From Pelagibacteraceae bacterium (GTDB lineage Bacteria; Pseudomonadota; Alphaproteobacteria; Pelagibacterales; Pelagibacteraceae), in NCBI GenBank assembly GCA_008638205.1, contig VTPO01000005.1:1-64000 (forward strand): 64,000 bases of DNA, read 5' to 3'. The notes under the pieces were generated by a model. The model had not been told where the DNA came from and made no database searches. It was given only the letters and a program-made list of their open reading frames with translations. Made by a program: the position numbers and the translations under genes. Every line of letters begins with the position of its first letter. Positions within the stretch are counted from its first letter, which is position 1. Below, piece by piece: positions 18,552 to 28,231 of this stretch.

Positions 18552-19256
18552 ATGAGAAAACTTTTTTTTATTTTTTTGGCAATACTTTTGTTTACCCAAA
18601 ATTCTTTTGCTGGTACGGGAAGGGCTGATGTATATAAAATCACAATCCGACAAATAGCAATGTGCGAAACTGGTAGCACACTTTCAAATTGTCTTAATCC
18701 AGTAGTTATATTCACAGGAAATTCTACAGATATTGATATTGCAGCTACTACTGCAGGAGCAGCAGCTGCTAATCTTGGATCTGCTACAGCAGCTACTATT
18801 GGAACTGCTTATACTCATATGCAAATTGTAATGAATAGAGGAATGACAATCGCAGCTGGTACAGCTGAGACAATTTCTGATGGTAGTAATGCTTGTAAAA
18901 CTAATTCTGGTGGTACCGCAGGTACTAAAACTTCAGAGGCGGTTGGATCTACCAGTGGAGACGCGGGAGAGCAAGCCTTATTTGCAGGAGTAGACGGTGC
19001 CGTGACCGGATCAAATGCTTTTAGTCCAGTAGCAACTATTACCTCTGTAAGTGGCACAGCCAATGGAAGCATTGATGAGGAGGAATTCTTTCAATGGAGA
19101 GTAGCTTTAACATCACCTTTTATTTACGATGGAATTAGAAACCCTAACGTCCAAATTGCATTTTCAACAGAAGAAGCTGTTGGTGCGTTGTCTGCAGGAG
19201 GAACTAATTGTTTAATGTATGGAGCAGCTCCAGACGTCCTAATAACAATTAATTAA
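18552..19256 (+). CDS. Secreted Ala/Thr/Gly-rich protein of unknown function
   Basis: Signal peptide MRKLFFIFLAILLFTQNSFA, four Cys in the mature part; starts 2 nt after upstream gene. Confidence 0.75.
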   Translation: MRKLFFIFLAILLFTQNSFAGTGRADVYKITIRQIAMCETGSTLSNCLNPVVIFTGNSTDIDIAATTAGAAAANLGSATAATIGTAYTHMQIVMNRGMTIAAGTAETISDGSNACKTNSGGTAGTKTSEAVGSTSGDAGEQALFAGVDGAVTGSNAFSPVATITSVSGTANGSIDEEEFFQWRVALTSPFIYDGIRNPNVQIAFSTEEAVGALSAGGTNCLMYGAAPDVLITIN

Positions 19257-19260
19257 TCAT

Positions 19261-20712
19261 CTATATTTTTTGGTCGTATTCACCAATTTTACCGGTCTTT
19301 TGCAATAGATCATCGATAAAATCAAAGATCTTTTTCTTTCTTTCATCTGAGGTTGGGCTTTCCGTTACCACTACTAAGGAGGGCTTGTTGGATGAGGCTC
19401 TAATAAGTCCCCAAGAACCATCTTCTAGTGAAAATCTAACACCATTAACTGTTAATACATCCGTGATAGTTTGACCATCTATCTTAGTAGTTTTTTTTAA
19501 TTCCTCTACTTGTTTTACCAAGTCTTCAACCACTTTATATTTTTCTTCATCTTTGCAAAAAGGCGCCATGGTTGGAGTTTGATAGGTTTTTGGCAATTCA
19601 TTAATAAGATCGTTCATCTTTTTATCTTGATGATCCAGCAAGTGACAAACTTGAATCGCAGAATTAATTCCATCATCATAACCAAAACCTAACGGCTGAT
19701 TAAAAAAGAAGTGACCGCTTTTTTCAAAGCCCGCTAATGCTTTTTCTTTATTCACTTTTCTTTTAATATGAGAGTGCCCAGTTTTCCAATAAATGGTTTC
19801 ACAATTATGCTCTTGTAATACTTTGTCATGAGCAAATAATCCCGTTGATTTAACATCGACCACAAATTTCGATCCTTTATGTTTAGGAGCGAGGTTTCTT
19901 GCAATCAGAAGCCCAATTTTATCTGAGAATATCTCTTCACCTAAATTATCAATAACACCCACACGGTCTCCATCGCCATCAAAACCAAATCCTACGTCTG
20001 CATTATTTTCTTTCACCGCTTTTGCTATCGCATGCAGCATTTCTAAATCTTCTGGGTTAGGGTTGTATTTTGGAAAAGTAAAATCTAAGTTACAATCCAG
20101 CTCTACTACTTCACAACCAATACCTCTTAAAATATCCGGTGCAAATATTCCTGCGGTCCCATTTCCACAAGCAACTACTGCTTTAATCTTTTTTTTAATT
20201 TTATTTTTAGAAACTAAATCATTGGTATAAATTTGCTTGAACCCTTTTATTTCTTTGTAGCTTCCTTGATCTAATTTAAATTTTTGAGTTAGAACAATAT
20301 CTTTTAATTCTGCCATCTCTTCTGGTGCATGAGTTAATGCTTTTTCAATTCCCATTTTAACACCAGTCCAACCATTTTCATTATGACTTGCAGTAACCAT
20401 CGCAACTGCATCTGCATCTAATTCAAACTGTGCAAAATAAACCATAGGGGAGAGTGATAATCCTACATCTTCTACAGCGCATCCTACTTGCATCAATCCT
20501 TCAATTAGAGATTTTTTAATGTCCTCACTGTATGATCGGTAGTCATGACCAACGACCACTCTTGGATTTTTTTTGGTTCGACTTACAATTTGAGTTCCAA
20601 GACCCATTCCAAGGTGTTTGATTCCCTCTAAATTGATATCATCTGGATAAAGCCATCTAGCATCATATTCTCGAAAGCCATTTTGATTCACAATAAGATT
20701 GAAATTGTTCAT
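19261..20712 (-). CDS. Phosphomannomutase/phosphoglucomutase
   Basis: VTASHNENGWTGVKMG, FGFDGDGDRVGVID, GFEKSGHFFF. Confidence 0.94.
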   Translation of the reverse strand: MNNFNLIVNQNGFREYDARWLYPDDINLEGIKHLGMGLGTQIVSRTKKNPRVVVGHDYRSYSEDIKKSLIEGLMQVGCAVEDVGLSLSPMVYFAQFELDADAVAMVTASHNENGWTGVKMGIEKALTHAPEEMAELKDIVLTQKFKLDQGSYKEIKGFKQIYTNDLVSKNKIKKKIKAVVACGNGTAGIFAPDILRGIGCEVVELDCNLDFTFPKYNPNPEDLEMLHAIAKAVKENNADVGFGFDGDGDRVGVIDNLGEEIFSDKIGLLIARNLAPKHKGSKFVVDVKSTGLFAHDKVLQEHNCETIYWKTGHSHIKRKVNKEKALAGFEKSGHFFFNQPLGFGYDDGINSAIQVCHLLDHQDKKMNDLINELPKTYQTPTMAPFCKDEEKYKVVEDLVKQVEELKKTTKIDGQTITDVLTVNGVRFSLEDGSWGLIRASSNKPSLVVVTESPTSDERKKKIFDFIDDLLQKTGKIGEYDQKI

Positions 20713-20806
20713 AAGATAATTTTCAATGTTTATAGTAATTTATTTAAGTAGGGTAATTTTCTTGTAGATTTTTTGTTTTGTTCATTATATGTTCTCTTGA
20801 TCAGCT

Positions 20807-20852
20807 ATAACTAATGGTATATCAGTTATTTATAACCACAACATATAGTTGT
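20807..20852. promoter_or_regulatory. Two imperfect palindromes upstream of nrdA
   Basis: ATAACTAAT-N5-ATCAGTTAT (20807-20829) and ACAAC-ATATA-GTTGT (20838-20852). Confidence 0.45.
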
Positions 20853-20883
20853 TTTTTAATAAAAACGTAATAATTGGGAGATT

Positions 20884-22830
20884 ATGCAAGAAAATTTAGC
20901 TCTGGCAATACAAAATGCTGTTGAAAACGATACTTCAAACATCATTAAGAAGTCAAATGAGAACCTTCAGGATCTAAAAAGACCTGATTTATTCTCATTA
21001 TCTAATGATACAGAACTTTTTCAAAATGAAAAAGGAATCACCATTCGAATCGATAGAAGTAAAGATTCGAAATTAACTGATTTCGGCAAAGCTACCTTAG
21101 TAGATAGATATTTAAACGAGGGAGAATCCTATCAAGATTTATTTGCAAGAGTGGCAAGTACCTATGCAGACGACAATCTTCATGGACAAAGAATTTATAA
21201 TTACATGAGTAACTTATGGTTTATGCCATCTACTCCTGTTCTTTCTAATGCGGGAACAGAAAGAGGCCTTCCTATTTCTTGTTTTTTAAACGAAGCATCT
21301 GATTCATTAAATGGAATCGTAGATCTTTGGAGCGAGAATGTGTGGCTTGCTGCTAAAGGTGGTGGAATTGGAAGTTACTGGGGAAACCTACGTTCGATTG
21401 GTGAGCAAGTTGGAAGAGTGGGAAAAACTTCCGGCATTATGCCTTTCATTAAAGTGATGGACTCTTTAACTCTTGCGATCAGTCAAGGATCATTAAGAAG
21501 AGGATCTGCTGCTTGCTATTTACCTATTGATCATCCTGAGATCGAAGAATTTATTGAGATGAGAAGACCAACCGGTGGAGATCCAAATCGTAGAGCTTTA
21601 AATTTACATCATGGAGTTTTAGTGACTGATGCTTTCATGAGAGCAGTGGAGCTTGATGAGCAGTGGCCTTTAAAAAGTCCTTATGATGGAACTGTTCAGT
21701 CTTCCATATCTGCAAGAAATTTATGGATTAGACTTCTTACTGCAAGAGTAGAAACAGGAGAGCCTTACATAGTATTTATCGATACCGTGAATAGAATGAT
21801 CCCTCAGCATCATAAGCTTGCAGGGCTTACCGTAAAAACTTCAAACCTATGCAGCGAAATTACTCTTCCTACAGGAATTGATAAATCGGGTAGAGATCGA
21901 ACAGCAGTTTGTTGTTTGTCTTCTTTGAATCTGGAAACTTATGACGAGTGGAAAGATGAAAAAATCATGCTCGAAGATATCATGAAATTTTTAGACAATG
22001 TATTGACTGATTTTATTACAAGAGCTCCAGAATCATTTTCTGATGCAACGTATGCAGCAATGAGAGAACGAAGTGTCGGTCTTGGTGTGATGGGTTTTCA
22101 TTCCTTCTTGCAAAAAAATTCTATTCCAATTGAATCGGTGATGGCAAAAGTTTGGAACAACAAAATGTTCAAACAAATTGATAAGGAAGTGAACGCTGCT
22201 TCTGTGAAACTTGCAGAAGAAAGAGGACCTTGTCCTGACGCGGCGGATTATGGAATTATGGAGCGTTTTTCTAATAAAACAGCCATAGCCCCAACAGCTT
22301 CTATTTCTATTATTTGTGGTGGAGCATCGCCTGGAATTGAGCCTGTAGCTGCGAACAGCTATACGCACAAAACTCTTTCTGGATCATTCAACGTACGAAA
22401 CAAGTATTTAAAACAAATTCTTGCAAAGTATGAAAAAGATACAGATGAAGTATGGTCTTCTATTACAACGAACCAGGGTTCTATTTCACATTTAGATTTC
22501 TTATCTGATTTAGAAAAAGATGTGTTTAAAACTGCTTTTGAAATTGATCAACGTTGGTTGATCGACCATTCAGCAGACAGAACTCCTTATGTATCTCAAG
22601 CACAATCCTTAAATGTGTTTTTGCCAGCAGATGTTCATAAGAAAGATCTTCACCAAATCCATTTTCAAGCTTGGAAAAAGGGTTTGAAAAGCATGTATTA
22701 TTGTAGATCTAAATCTATTCAACGTGCAGAAGTAATCAACCAAACCGTGGCAAATGCCGCTAAAAATCAACCAGCTGAAACCACCAATGGTGAGGCAGCA
22801 AATTACGAGGAATGTTTATCATGTCAGTAG
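20884..22830 (+). CDS. nrdA: Ribonucleoside-diphosphate reductase, alpha subunit
   Basis: MPSTPVLSNAGTERGLPISCFLNEASD, RRGSAACYLPIDHPEI, NLCSEI, C-terminal CLSC. Confidence 0.95.
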   Translation: MQENLALAIQNAVENDTSNIIKKSNENLQDLKRPDLFSLSNDTELFQNEKGITIRIDRSKDSKLTDFGKATLVDRYLNEGESYQDLFARVASTYADDNLHGQRIYNYMSNLWFMPSTPVLSNAGTERGLPISCFLNEASDSLNGIVDLWSENVWLAAKGGGIGSYWGNLRSIGEQVGRVGKTSGIMPFIKVMDSLTLAISQGSLRRGSAACYLPIDHPEIEEFIEMRRPTGGDPNRRALNLHHGVLVTDAFMRAVELDEQWPLKSPYDGTVQSSISARNLWIRLLTARVETGEPYIVFIDTVNRMIPQHHKLAGLTVKTSNLCSEITLPTGIDKSGRDRTAVCCLSSLNLETYDEWKDEKIMLEDIMKFLDNVLTDFITRAPESFSDATYAAMRERSVGLGVMGFHSFLQKNSIPIESVMAKVWNNKMFKQIDKEVNAASVKLAEERGPCPDAADYGIMERFSNKTAIAPTASISIICGGASPGIEPVAANSYTHKTLSGSFNVRNKYLKQILAKYEKDTDEVWSSITTNQGSISHLDFLSDLEKDVFKTAFEIDQRWLIDHSADRTPYVSQAQSLNVFLPADVHKKDLHQIHFQAWKKGLKSMYYCRSKSIQRAEVINQTVANAAKNQPAETTNGEAANYEECLSCQ

Positions 22831-23852
22831 CCCCAAAAATACCAGAGACGCCAGCAATTATCGGAGCAAACTATTGCGAAGAAGAAGGATTGTTAAAAGA
22901 AAAGATTGTTTACAAACCATTTAGATATCCTTGGTGTTACGACGCATGGTTAACTCAACAAAGAATTCATTGGTTGCCAGAAGAAGTTCCTTTAGCAGAG
23001 GATGTTAGAGATTGGCAAAAAAAATTATTACCACATGAAAAAAATCTTCTTACTCAAATTTTTAGATTTTTCACTCAAGCTGATGTGGAAGTAAATAATT
23101 GTTACTTAAGACATTACACAACTGTATTTAAACCAACAGAAGTTCTAATGATGATGACAGCATTTGCTTCTATGGAAACAGTTCATGTTGCTGCATACTC
23201 TCACTTACTTGATACGATCGGAATGCCAGAGACAGAATATTCCGCATTCTTAAAGTACAAAGAAATGAAAGATAAGTATGACTACATGCAAAACTTTAAC
23301 ATGGGTGATAAAAGAGAAATTGCCAAAACCGTTGCTGTATTCAGTGCATTCACTGAAGGACTTCAGTTATTTGCTAGTTTTGCTATTCTGCTTAACTTCC
23401 CAAGATTTAACAAAATGAAGGGAATGGGCCAAATTGTTACTTGGTCAGTTAGAGATGAAACACTTCATTGTAATTCTATGATCAAAATTTTCAACACGTT
23501 CTGTGATGAAAATCCTGGATTGTTGGATGACAGTTTGAAAAAAGAAATCTACGATGCATGTTCTACTATTGTGGAGCATGAAGATGCTTTTATTGATTTG
23601 GCTTTTGAAATGGGAGACATTGAAGGTCTTAAAGCTGAAGAGGTTAAAAAATATATAAGATGGATAGCCAACAGAAGATTAGCGCAACTTAGGTTGAATG
23701 ATCTTTATGAAGTAAAGGAAAATCCATTAACTTGGTTAGATGACATGTTGAATGGAGTAGAACACATGAACTTCTTTGAAGGTAGAGCTACAGAATATTC
23801 TAAAGCTTCTACTAAAGGTTCTTGGGTTGAAGCTTTTGATTTTACCAAATAA
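22821..23852 (+). CDS. nrdB: Ribonucleoside-diphosphate reductase, beta subunit (start trimmed from ORF start 22812)
   Basis: ASMETVHVAAYSHLL (E-x2-H-x3-Y), SVRDETLHCNSM diiron motifs. Confidence 0.95.
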   Translation: MSVAPKIPETPAIIGANYCEEEGLLKEKIVYKPFRYPWCYDAWLTQQRIHWLPEEVPLAEDVRDWQKKLLPHEKNLLTQIFRFFTQADVEVNNCYLRHYTTVFKPTEVLMMMTAFASMETVHVAAYSHLLDTIGMPETEYSAFLKYKEMKDKYDYMQNFNMGDKREIAKTVAVFSAFTEGLQLFASFAILLNFPRFNKMKGMGQIVTWSVRDETLHCNSMIKIFNTFCDENPGLLDDSLKKEIYDACSTIVEHEDAFIDLAFEMGDIEGLKAEEVKKYIRWIANRRLAQLRLNDLYEVKENPLTWLDDMLNGVEHMNFFEGRATEYSKASTKGSWVEAFDFTK

Positions 23853-23881
23853 TCATAACTACAAGATTCACATAGCCCATT

Positions 23882-24532
23882 TTGGCCATGCACCAATATA
23901 AAAAGTACTGGCGAAAATGGGGTATGAAATACAACCATGGTCATGCTTTCTTAAAGATTGTAAGTGAGAAAAAACCAAAACATTTTTTAGAAATTGGAGT
24001 TTTTACTGGCGTAACAGCAAGAAATACATGTGAGTTATTAAACGATATTCATGGAAAAGATTTTCAATACACAGGGCTAGATTTGTTCGAAGATTATGTG
24101 CCCGAGCATGACCACGAAATCGCACCTAATATGATCAGGGGAAATCAGCAAAAATTTTCTAATCCACTAAAGCATATTGTCTATAATTTGATTTTAAAAG
24201 AACAGTTAAATTCTTTTAATAGTGTTACTAAATTTTTAAAAAAATTTAAGAACCAGGTAGAACTTGTTAAGGGAGATTCTAAAAAAACATTGCCAGAAAT
24301 AGAAATTGAAAAATACGATATGATTTTTGTAGATGGAGGCCATAGCTTTGAGACTGTTAATTTTGAATTGCAGCTTATTATTAGCAAATGTAAAAAAGAT
24401 TGTTTAGTATTAGTAGATGATTACGATCATCAAGTAGCCTCAGGTGTCAAAAAAGCGGTTGATCAAATTGTATCTGAAAAAAAATTAAAACTTAATATTT
24501 TTTCAGGCAGGTTTGCTCAGATTTCTTTTTAG
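23882..24532 (+). CDS. Class I SAM-dependent methyltransferase
   Basis: HFLEIGVFTGVTARNTCELL, YDMIFVDGGHSFETV, LVLVDDYDH. Confidence 0.85.
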   Translation: MAMHQYKKYWRKWGMKYNHGHAFLKIVSEKKPKHFLEIGVFTGVTARNTCELLNDIHGKDFQYTGLDLFEDYVPEHDHEIAPNMIRGNQQKFSNPLKHIVYNLILKEQLNSFNSVTKFLKKFKNQVELVKGDSKKTLPEIEIEKYDMIFVDGGHSFETVNFELQLIISKCKKDCLVLVDDYDHQVASGVKKAVDQIVSEKKLKLNIFSGRFAQISF

Positions 24533-24580
24533 ATATAATTATTTTTCTATTAATTTTTTTATATACTAACCGTCTTAAGC

Positions 24581-25108
24581 TTAGGAAATTTTTTTAAGCA
24601 AGTTTTCATTAAAGAATATTTTGTGAACTAGAACAGCTCCTATATGAATGCTTACTAAGGTGATAATTAAGTAGCTAGATAGCGTATGAATATCATAGAA
24701 TTGTTCAGCTAGTTTAAAATCTTCCCTCATGCTTATTTCCTTAAAAAAAATTACTAAAGTTTCTCCACTTAGTAATTTTTTGAAAATACCAGAAACGGTG
24801 ATTGATAGAATGGATATATATAATAACAGATGATTTATTTTTGCTAAATATTTTTGTCCTAAGAAAAGATTAGTGGTAATTTTTGGTGGTGGATTAATTA
24901 TATTATTTACAAGTCTAAAAATAGTTAAATAAAAAATGGATAAGCCAACTATTATATGAATATTCTCAAAACTTATACGTTCTTTACCGAAATCTAAATC
25001 AACTAAATAAAAACCAAGTGGTATTTGAACAACTAGAAGGGTAGCGCTTATCCAATGAAATAATTTGGATACCAACCCGTAGTTTGTTATAGTATTTTTT
25101 ATATGCAT
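24581..25108 (-). CDS. Cytochrome b561 family protein
   Basis: LVSKLFHWISATLLVVQIPLGFYL, IHIIVGLSIFYLTIFRL. Confidence 0.9.
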   Translation of the reverse strand: MHIKNTITNYGLVSKLFHWISATLLVVQIPLGFYLVDLDFGKERISFENIHIIVGLSIFYLTIFRLVNNIINPPPKITTNLFLGQKYLAKINHLLLYISILSITVSGIFKKLLSGETLVIFFKEISMREDFKLAEQFYDIHTLSSYLIITLVSIHIGAVLVHKIFFNENLLKKIS

Positions 25109-25570
25109 AATTTAATTAGTTATATTAGAAATAATATTAAAATAAATTTATTATTATTTTTTATTATAGGCGCTATTCCTGCAGCCTACGCAGAACAATC
25201 AGCTGAAAATATTATCAAAGAAAGACAAGCGTTGTTTAGTAAAAATTACAATACGGCAAAACGTGTTCAATCTTTATCGAGTAAAGGAAAATTAGATGAA
25301 GCTAAAAGATTAATGATGGAAATGAGTAAAAATTTTAAAAAATTACTAACTCTGTTTCCTGAAAACAGCAAAGAAGGCTTTGGAACGGAGGCTTTACCTT
25401 CTGTTTGGGAGGATAAAAAATCATTTGATGCACTCATGCAACAATCGTCTGATCGAATGGTCGAATTAACAAAAACTATTGATAAGAGCTCTGATATTGA
25501 GGTAGCCCTCAAACAAAATATGTGGGGAAGCTGCAAATCTTGCCACAGTAAATACAGAAAAGAACATTAA
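25103..25570 (+). CDS. Periplasmic cytochrome c (c'-type, class II)
   Basis: Signal peptide; C-terminal CKSCHSKYRKEH heme motif. Confidence 0.92.
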   Translation: MHNLISYIRNNIKINLLLFFIIGAIPAAYAEQSAENIIKERQALFSKNYNTAKRVQSLSSKGKLDEAKRLMMEMSKNFKKLLTLFPENSKEGFGTEALPSVWEDKKSFDALMQQSSDRMVELTKTIDKSSDIEVALKQNMWGSCKSCHSKYRKEH

Positions 25571-25581
25571 AATTATATTAT

Positions 25582-26313
25582 ATGTATAAAATAGTCTTTC
25601 TATTCATCTTTATATCCACGACAGTATTTGCGGAACCTATTTATCATGAAAAAAAATACCCTGATGGACAGGGTCCATTTCCAACTGTTTTAATATTGCA
25701 CACTAGCGGAGGTTTCAGAGCTAATGAAATTGAAAGCTGGTCATCTTTTTTTTTAAAGGAAGGTTATGCCATTTATGCTCCAAATTTTTTTGAACGCCAT
25801 GGAATAACACCCAAAACTAGAAAATTAACTTTTACAAAATTTAGAAAACCTATTGAAAAAGATCTCACAGAAATAGTCGAGATTATGAAAAAAGATCCAA
25901 AAGTAGATTCGAAAAATATATTTGCAGTAGGATTTTCCAATGGTGGTTTTTGGGCAACTTTCATGGCTGGTTCTAAACAAGTGAATGCATCCTCAAGTCA
26001 CTATGGTGTATGGCAATTTGGTCCGAGCCAAACAGCTGATTTAAAAGGATATCCTGCCAAATATATTAAAAAAGACACAAGACCTTTATTGATACTTCAT
26101 CCAAAGAAAGACCAAGTACAAAAGTATGGACGGGTTAAATCTTATATAAGCAAAGTTGCTAAAAAAAGTTTGAAAGTAGAAGTTCATTATTATGAAAAGG
26201 GTGGGCATGCATGGCATAATAAAAAATACAAAAAAGGTGTCGGGTATAATAGGGAAATTTACGAAGATGCCATGGCTAGAACCATTACTTTTTTTAATAA
26301 ATATAAAAGATAA
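25582..26313 (+). CDS. Dienelactone hydrolase family protein, secreted
   Basis: Signal peptide; TVLILHTSGGF, AVGFSNGGFWATFMAGS. Confidence 0.88.
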   Translation: MYKIVFLFIFISTTVFAEPIYHEKKYPDGQGPFPTVLILHTSGGFRANEIESWSSFFLKEGYAIYAPNFFERHGITPKTRKLTFTKFRKPIEKDLTEIVEIMKKDPKVDSKNIFAVGFSNGGFWATFMAGSKQVNASSSHYGVWQFGPSQTADLKGYPAKYIKKDTRPLLILHPKKDQVQKYGRVKSYISKVAKKSLKVEVHYYEKGGHAWHNKKYKKGVGYNREIYEDAMARTITFFNKYKR

Positions 26314-26385
26314 ATATATTTAAAAAATTTTCATAGCTTATGTTAAAAAATCCCAATCCATGAATAAACCTATCTTATAAGAAAC

Positions 26386-27279
26386 TTAGACTAAATTTTC
26401 TCTAAAAAAATTAACCGTTCTTTTCCAAGCAAGATTGGCATTTTTCTCATCATATCTCGGTGTTGAATCGTTATGAAAGCCATGATTACAACCTTTATAA
26501 ATATAAGCTTGGTATTTTTTTTTGTTGGATTTTAAAGCAGCTTCATATTCTGGCCATCCTTTATTTATTCTCTCATCAAACTCTGCATAATGAAGCATTA
26601 AAGGAGTTTTGATTTTTTTAACGTCTTCTGATCTTGCTTGACTACCATAAAAAGGCACAGAAGCTGACAACTCTGGATATGCGACTGCTAGTGCATTGCA
26701 AACTCCTCCGCCATAACAAAAGCCAACTGCACCAATTTTTTTATTAGTATCTTGATGACTATATAAAAATTCAAAAGCGTTAAAAAAATCATTTAATAGT
26801 TTTTCACGATCAATTTTTTTTTGTAATATTTTTCCTTCTGCGTCATTACCAGGATACCCGCCTAAGCTACTTAATCCATCTGGCGCTAGGGCAATAAACC
26901 CTGCTTTAGCAACTCTTCTTGCCACATCCTTAATATAAGGATTTAATCCTCTGTTTTCATGAATGACTAAAACAGCAGATGTTTTTTCTGTTATTTTTGA
27001 AGGCTTAACGTAATAAGCATTGATCTTACCATTGCCATTTTTACTATTGTAAGTGATGTAATTTGCTTTTATTTCTGGATCATTAAAATTTACCTGTTCA
27101 GCTAGTGCGTAATTAGGCATTAAATTATTAAAAACACTTAACGCAGTAACGCCAGCTGCCGTGTACTTTCCAATATTTTTTAAAAGCTCCCTTTTAGTCA
27201 TTTTTCCATGAGCGTAATGATCATATAGTTCAAGAATTTTAGGATCAAAATCTTTAGCAGTTAGTCTTTTATTTTTCAT
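26386..27279 (-). CDS. Dienelactone hydrolase family protein (YghX-like)
   Basis: VLVIHENRGLNPYIKDVARRVAKAGFIALAPDGL, GAVGFCYGGGVCNALA, CNHGFHNDSTPRYD. Confidence 0.92.
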   Translation of the reverse strand: MKNKRLTAKDFDPKILELYDHYAHGKMTKRELLKNIGKYTAAGVTALSVFNNLMPNYALAEQVNFNDPEIKANYITYNSKNGNGKINAYYVKPSKITEKTSAVLVIHENRGLNPYIKDVARRVAKAGFIALAPDGLSSLGGYPGNDAEGKILQKKIDREKLLNDFFNAFEFLYSHQDTNKKIGAVGFCYGGGVCNALAVAYPELSASVPFYGSQARSEDVKKIKTPLMLHYAEFDERINKGWPEYEAALKSNKKKYQAYIYKGCNHGFHNDSTPRYDEKNANLAWKRTVNFFRENLV

Positions 27280-27327
27280 AATTAATTTTTAAGTTAAGTT
27301 GTATTAAATCAATATAAGATATTTTTA

Positions 27328-28230
27328 ATGAATAAAAAACTATTTTCATTTATTTGTGCTTTCTCTTGCTCTTTTATATGGGGAAGTGCTTTTGTAGCCC
27401 AAGATATGGGGATGGATTATATTGGCCCTTTTACTTTTACCGGAGTAAGAATGGTGATTGCTTTTATTTCTCTTTTGCCATTTTTTTTTATTTACGAATT
27501 TAAAAAGATTAAAAAAAATAAAATTAATTTTAACATTATTTTTTTGTATATATGTTTATTAGGTTTTTTACTGTCAGTGGGAATGTCTCTTCAACAGTTT
27601 GCATTGTTGCGCACCGATGTTGCTAACACTGCCGTTTTTACTATTCTATATGTGGTACTAGTTCCCTTTGTGGCTTATTTTCTTTTTTCTAAAAACATAC
27701 ATTGGTCGATATGGCCTTCTGTTTTAATGTGTTTATTAGGTGGTTTTTTACTAACCGAATTTGATGATGTTACGATTAGAGCAGGAGACACACTGTCTGT
27801 AATCAATGCTTTCTTTTGGGCATTCCATATTGTTTTTATTTCAAAGTTTTTAAGAATATTTAATTACCCAGTTACCATTGCTACGTTCCAATGTTTGGTT
27901 GGTGCAGTAGTGGCCCTTGTTCCAGCTTATGTTTTTGAAGAAATAGTCTTTTCAAATATTTTATTAGAATATCAGGAGCTATTGTATGTGGGGGTTTTGT
28001 CTAGTGGAATAGCTTTTTTACTTCAAATTTACGCGCAACAAAATTTAAGTCCAGCCCCAGTTGCGATTATTCTTTCTTTAGAAGGCGCCATTGCAGCTAT
28101 TTTTGGTTGGATACTGCTAGATCAATTTTTAAATGAAGTAAAAATTCTTGGAATATTAGTAATTTTAATAGCAGTTATTTTTGCACAAATCGTTCCGTTA
28201 AGAAATAATCAAAGTAAATTTTTATCATAA
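27328..28230 (+). CDS. EamA/DMT family transporter
   Basis: Ten-TM pattern; CSFIWGSAFVAQDMGMDYIGPFTFTGVRM. Confidence 0.92.
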   Translation: MNKKLFSFICAFSCSFIWGSAFVAQDMGMDYIGPFTFTGVRMVIAFISLLPFFFIYEFKKIKKNKINFNIIFLYICLLGFLLSVGMSLQQFALLRTDVANTAVFTILYVVLVPFVAYFLFSKNIHWSIWPSVLMCLLGGFLLTEFDDVTIRAGDTLSVINAFFWAFHIVFISKFLRIFNYPVTIATFQCLVGAVVALVPAYVFEEIVFSNILLEYQELLYVGVLSSGIAFLLQIYAQQNLSPAPVAIILSLEGAIAAIFGWILLDQFLNEVKILGILVILIAVIFAQIVPLRNNQSKFLS

Positions 28231-28231
28231 A

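Noticed and set aside
22033-22368. 111-aa minus-strand ORF within nrdA
   Set aside because: Antisense shadow of a conserved gene.
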